Origin: Seminavis robusta
Taxonomy: Eukaryota; Bacillariophyta; Bacillariophyceae; Naviculales; Naviculaceae
Length of the DNA: 55,806 nt
Direction: 5' to 3'
NCBI GenBank assembly: GCA_903772945.1
Contig: CAICTM010000627.1
Span: forward strand, 1 to 55,806
Shown here one piece after another: positions 54,767-55,806 of the stretch (the stretch's first letter is position 1; every line of letters starts with the position of its first letter). Both the position numbers and the translations under genes were made by a program. A model generated the notes under the pieces. The model did no database searches. It saw only the letters and a program-made list of their open reading frames with translations, and was not told the DNA's origin.

Positions 54767-55140
54767 CTTCACAAGTTGCCGCCGAGGTGCAAACTATCGA
54801 GGTGCGGATTTTGTGCCACCGAGGTACGGACCCTAGAGGTGCAGAGTCTTTGCCGCCGAGGTGCGAACCCAGGAGGTGCAGACCCTAGAGGTGCAGAGTC
54901 TTTGCCGCCGAGGTGCAACCATAGAGGTGCGGATTTTCTACCACCAAGGCGCGGACCCTACCGGTAGAGGTGCATAGTTTTTACCGCTGAGGTACGGACC
55001 CTACCGGTACCGGTACTAGAGGTGCGGATTTTGGCCGCCGAGGTGCGGAGGTGAGACCCTGGAGGTGCGGATTTTCTGCCACCAAGGAGCGGACCCTAGA
55101 AGTGCAGAGTCTTTGCCGCCGAGGTTTGGACCCCAGACGA
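54767..55140. repeat. GC-rich minisatellite
   Basis: At least six degenerate tandem units built on tttgccgccgaggtgcggac and ccctagaggtgcagagtc. Copies occur near 54778, 54855, 54905, 54975, 55032 and 55112. Unit length varies (roughly 36-70 bp). Short ORFs through it (RCGFCATEVRTLEVQSLCRR-type) are a by-product. Confidence 0.85.
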
Positions 55141-55172
55141 GAGTATCAGTATCAGCACCTTGAAAGAATCTG

Positions 55173-55421
55173 GTGTCCATCAGGATTGAATTCATTCATG
55201 CTGGCAAATGCACCACATTTTGGAATTTGCAGTGGGATCATGGGATTGTTCGGGGGCACATGGTGGCTAGGAATGACACTGCTCTCGCAAAAGGTGTCGA
55301 AGCACTTGCTGGCACTTCAATCACTGGTACCATCCCTGACGGCCTTTGTGGGATTGACTATCTTATCTTTGGTTGCTCTCCAACTCTGTGCGGTTGCATT
55401 TGCCCTTGCCACGTGTCCTAG
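55173..55421 (+). pseudogene. Relic of a leucine-rich repeat protein C-terminus
   Basis: An open frame ends in a segment typical of diatom LRR proteins: a last LRR (LAGTSITGTIPDGLC), then IDYLIFGCSPTLCGCICPC and a stop. The CGC-x-C-x-C close is the usual end of this family's C-terminal cap. Upstream the LRRs are missing and the frame dissolves into the minisatellite, so it is a truncated relic. The expected DCS before P-T-LCGC reads GCS here. Confidence 0.6.
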
Positions 55422-55806
55422 CTGAGATGTGTAGAGCTTTTTAGCTGAGTTGTCTTTGGACTACAACCCACTTCTCATAGTTAGTTGTTGAAGGAGTGTT
55501 AGTTGCCCGAAAGTTGGAATTTTAGAGAGCTGGCCCGTGTGTGTAACACAGGCAACAGATTGCAAACCCAAACTCCGATTGCCGCTGTGGACCCAGTGTG
55601 CATGCGAACAAGGATTCCCAACGTATTACAAGATGACACTTACCCACCACCCTCCTCAATAAGACCCGCCAAGACCCCCGGCAAAACAACACAACACCCT
55701 CATACATCCCCATCAAGCCAACAGTCCTCTCGATCCAACTCTCCAACGGGCCAGCTCCACACACCATAGCTCAAGCACACCACCAACTAACACATCAGCC
55801 ACCTAC
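55422..55806. other. Right-edge sequence without recognised gene
   Basis: C/A-rich on the plus strand after 55640. A minus-strand 81-codon ORF (55522-55767) has no recognisable family. It could be the flank of a gene lying outside the window. Confidence 0.4.

Noticed and set aside
1..55806. CRISPR arrays, bacterial operons or ribosomal RNA genes
   Set aside because: No regularly spaced identical repeats with unique spacers, no overlapping co-directional bacterial-type genes with Shine-Dalgarno sites, and no rRNA-like conserved stretches; introns and gene spacing are eukaryotic.

Overview
The window is nuclear DNA of a eukaryote, most likely a pennate diatom. Genes are spread out on both strands and several carry short GT-AG introns. 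Many proteins belong to families I associate with diatoms: acidic cysteine-rich (ACR) proteins resembling frustulins with the C-E-G-D-C-D signature, LGYD/WD repeats, DUF6824 nuclear proteins, and an LRR fragment ending in a CGC-type tail. I could not search databases, so family names come from motif recognition. A raphid pennate with a repeat-rich genome (Seminavis-like) is a guess.

Layout. 1-283: 3' end of a probable nucleobase (NCS2) permease. 628-2619 (-): a Cys-loop ligand-gated ion channel with a diatom-type Cys-rich N-terminal domain. 2917-4534: a non-autonomous DNA transposon with long inverted repeats and a 9-bp target duplication. 5012-8050 (-): a large transposase-like ORF with a polyglutamine tail. 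8536-10756 (+): a tandem pair of DUF2306-like membrane proteins.

11020-27788 is the core of the window: five multi-exon genes (four -, one +) for secreted proteins built from ACR domains, Thr/Pro-rich or acidic linkers and other repeats. A sixth member lies at 37741-40214 (-). I rebuilt their exons by hand, and every junction keeps frame with GT-AG borders. The six models hold 18 ACR domains. Four start with a reeler-like domain, and five end in a short basic tail containing R-x-L. They look like cell-wall or extracellular-matrix proteins.

28875-37007 holds unrelated single-exon genes: a conserved K/FG repeat protein, a probable mitochondrial protein, a CRAL-TRIO lipid-transfer protein, an unidentified 479-aa protein and a small secreted or membrane protein. 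43032-47460 holds two DUF6824 paralogs. 51195-53903 holds a divergent pair, a DnaJ protein and a family-16 type methyltransferase. The right end (54.7-55.4 kb) is a GC-rich minisatellite followed by an LRR gene relic. Long gene-free stretches (40.2-43.0, 44.0-46.5 and 47.5-51.2 kb) carry mainly short palindromic repeats such as GCTAGC, TACCGGTA and GTACAT.
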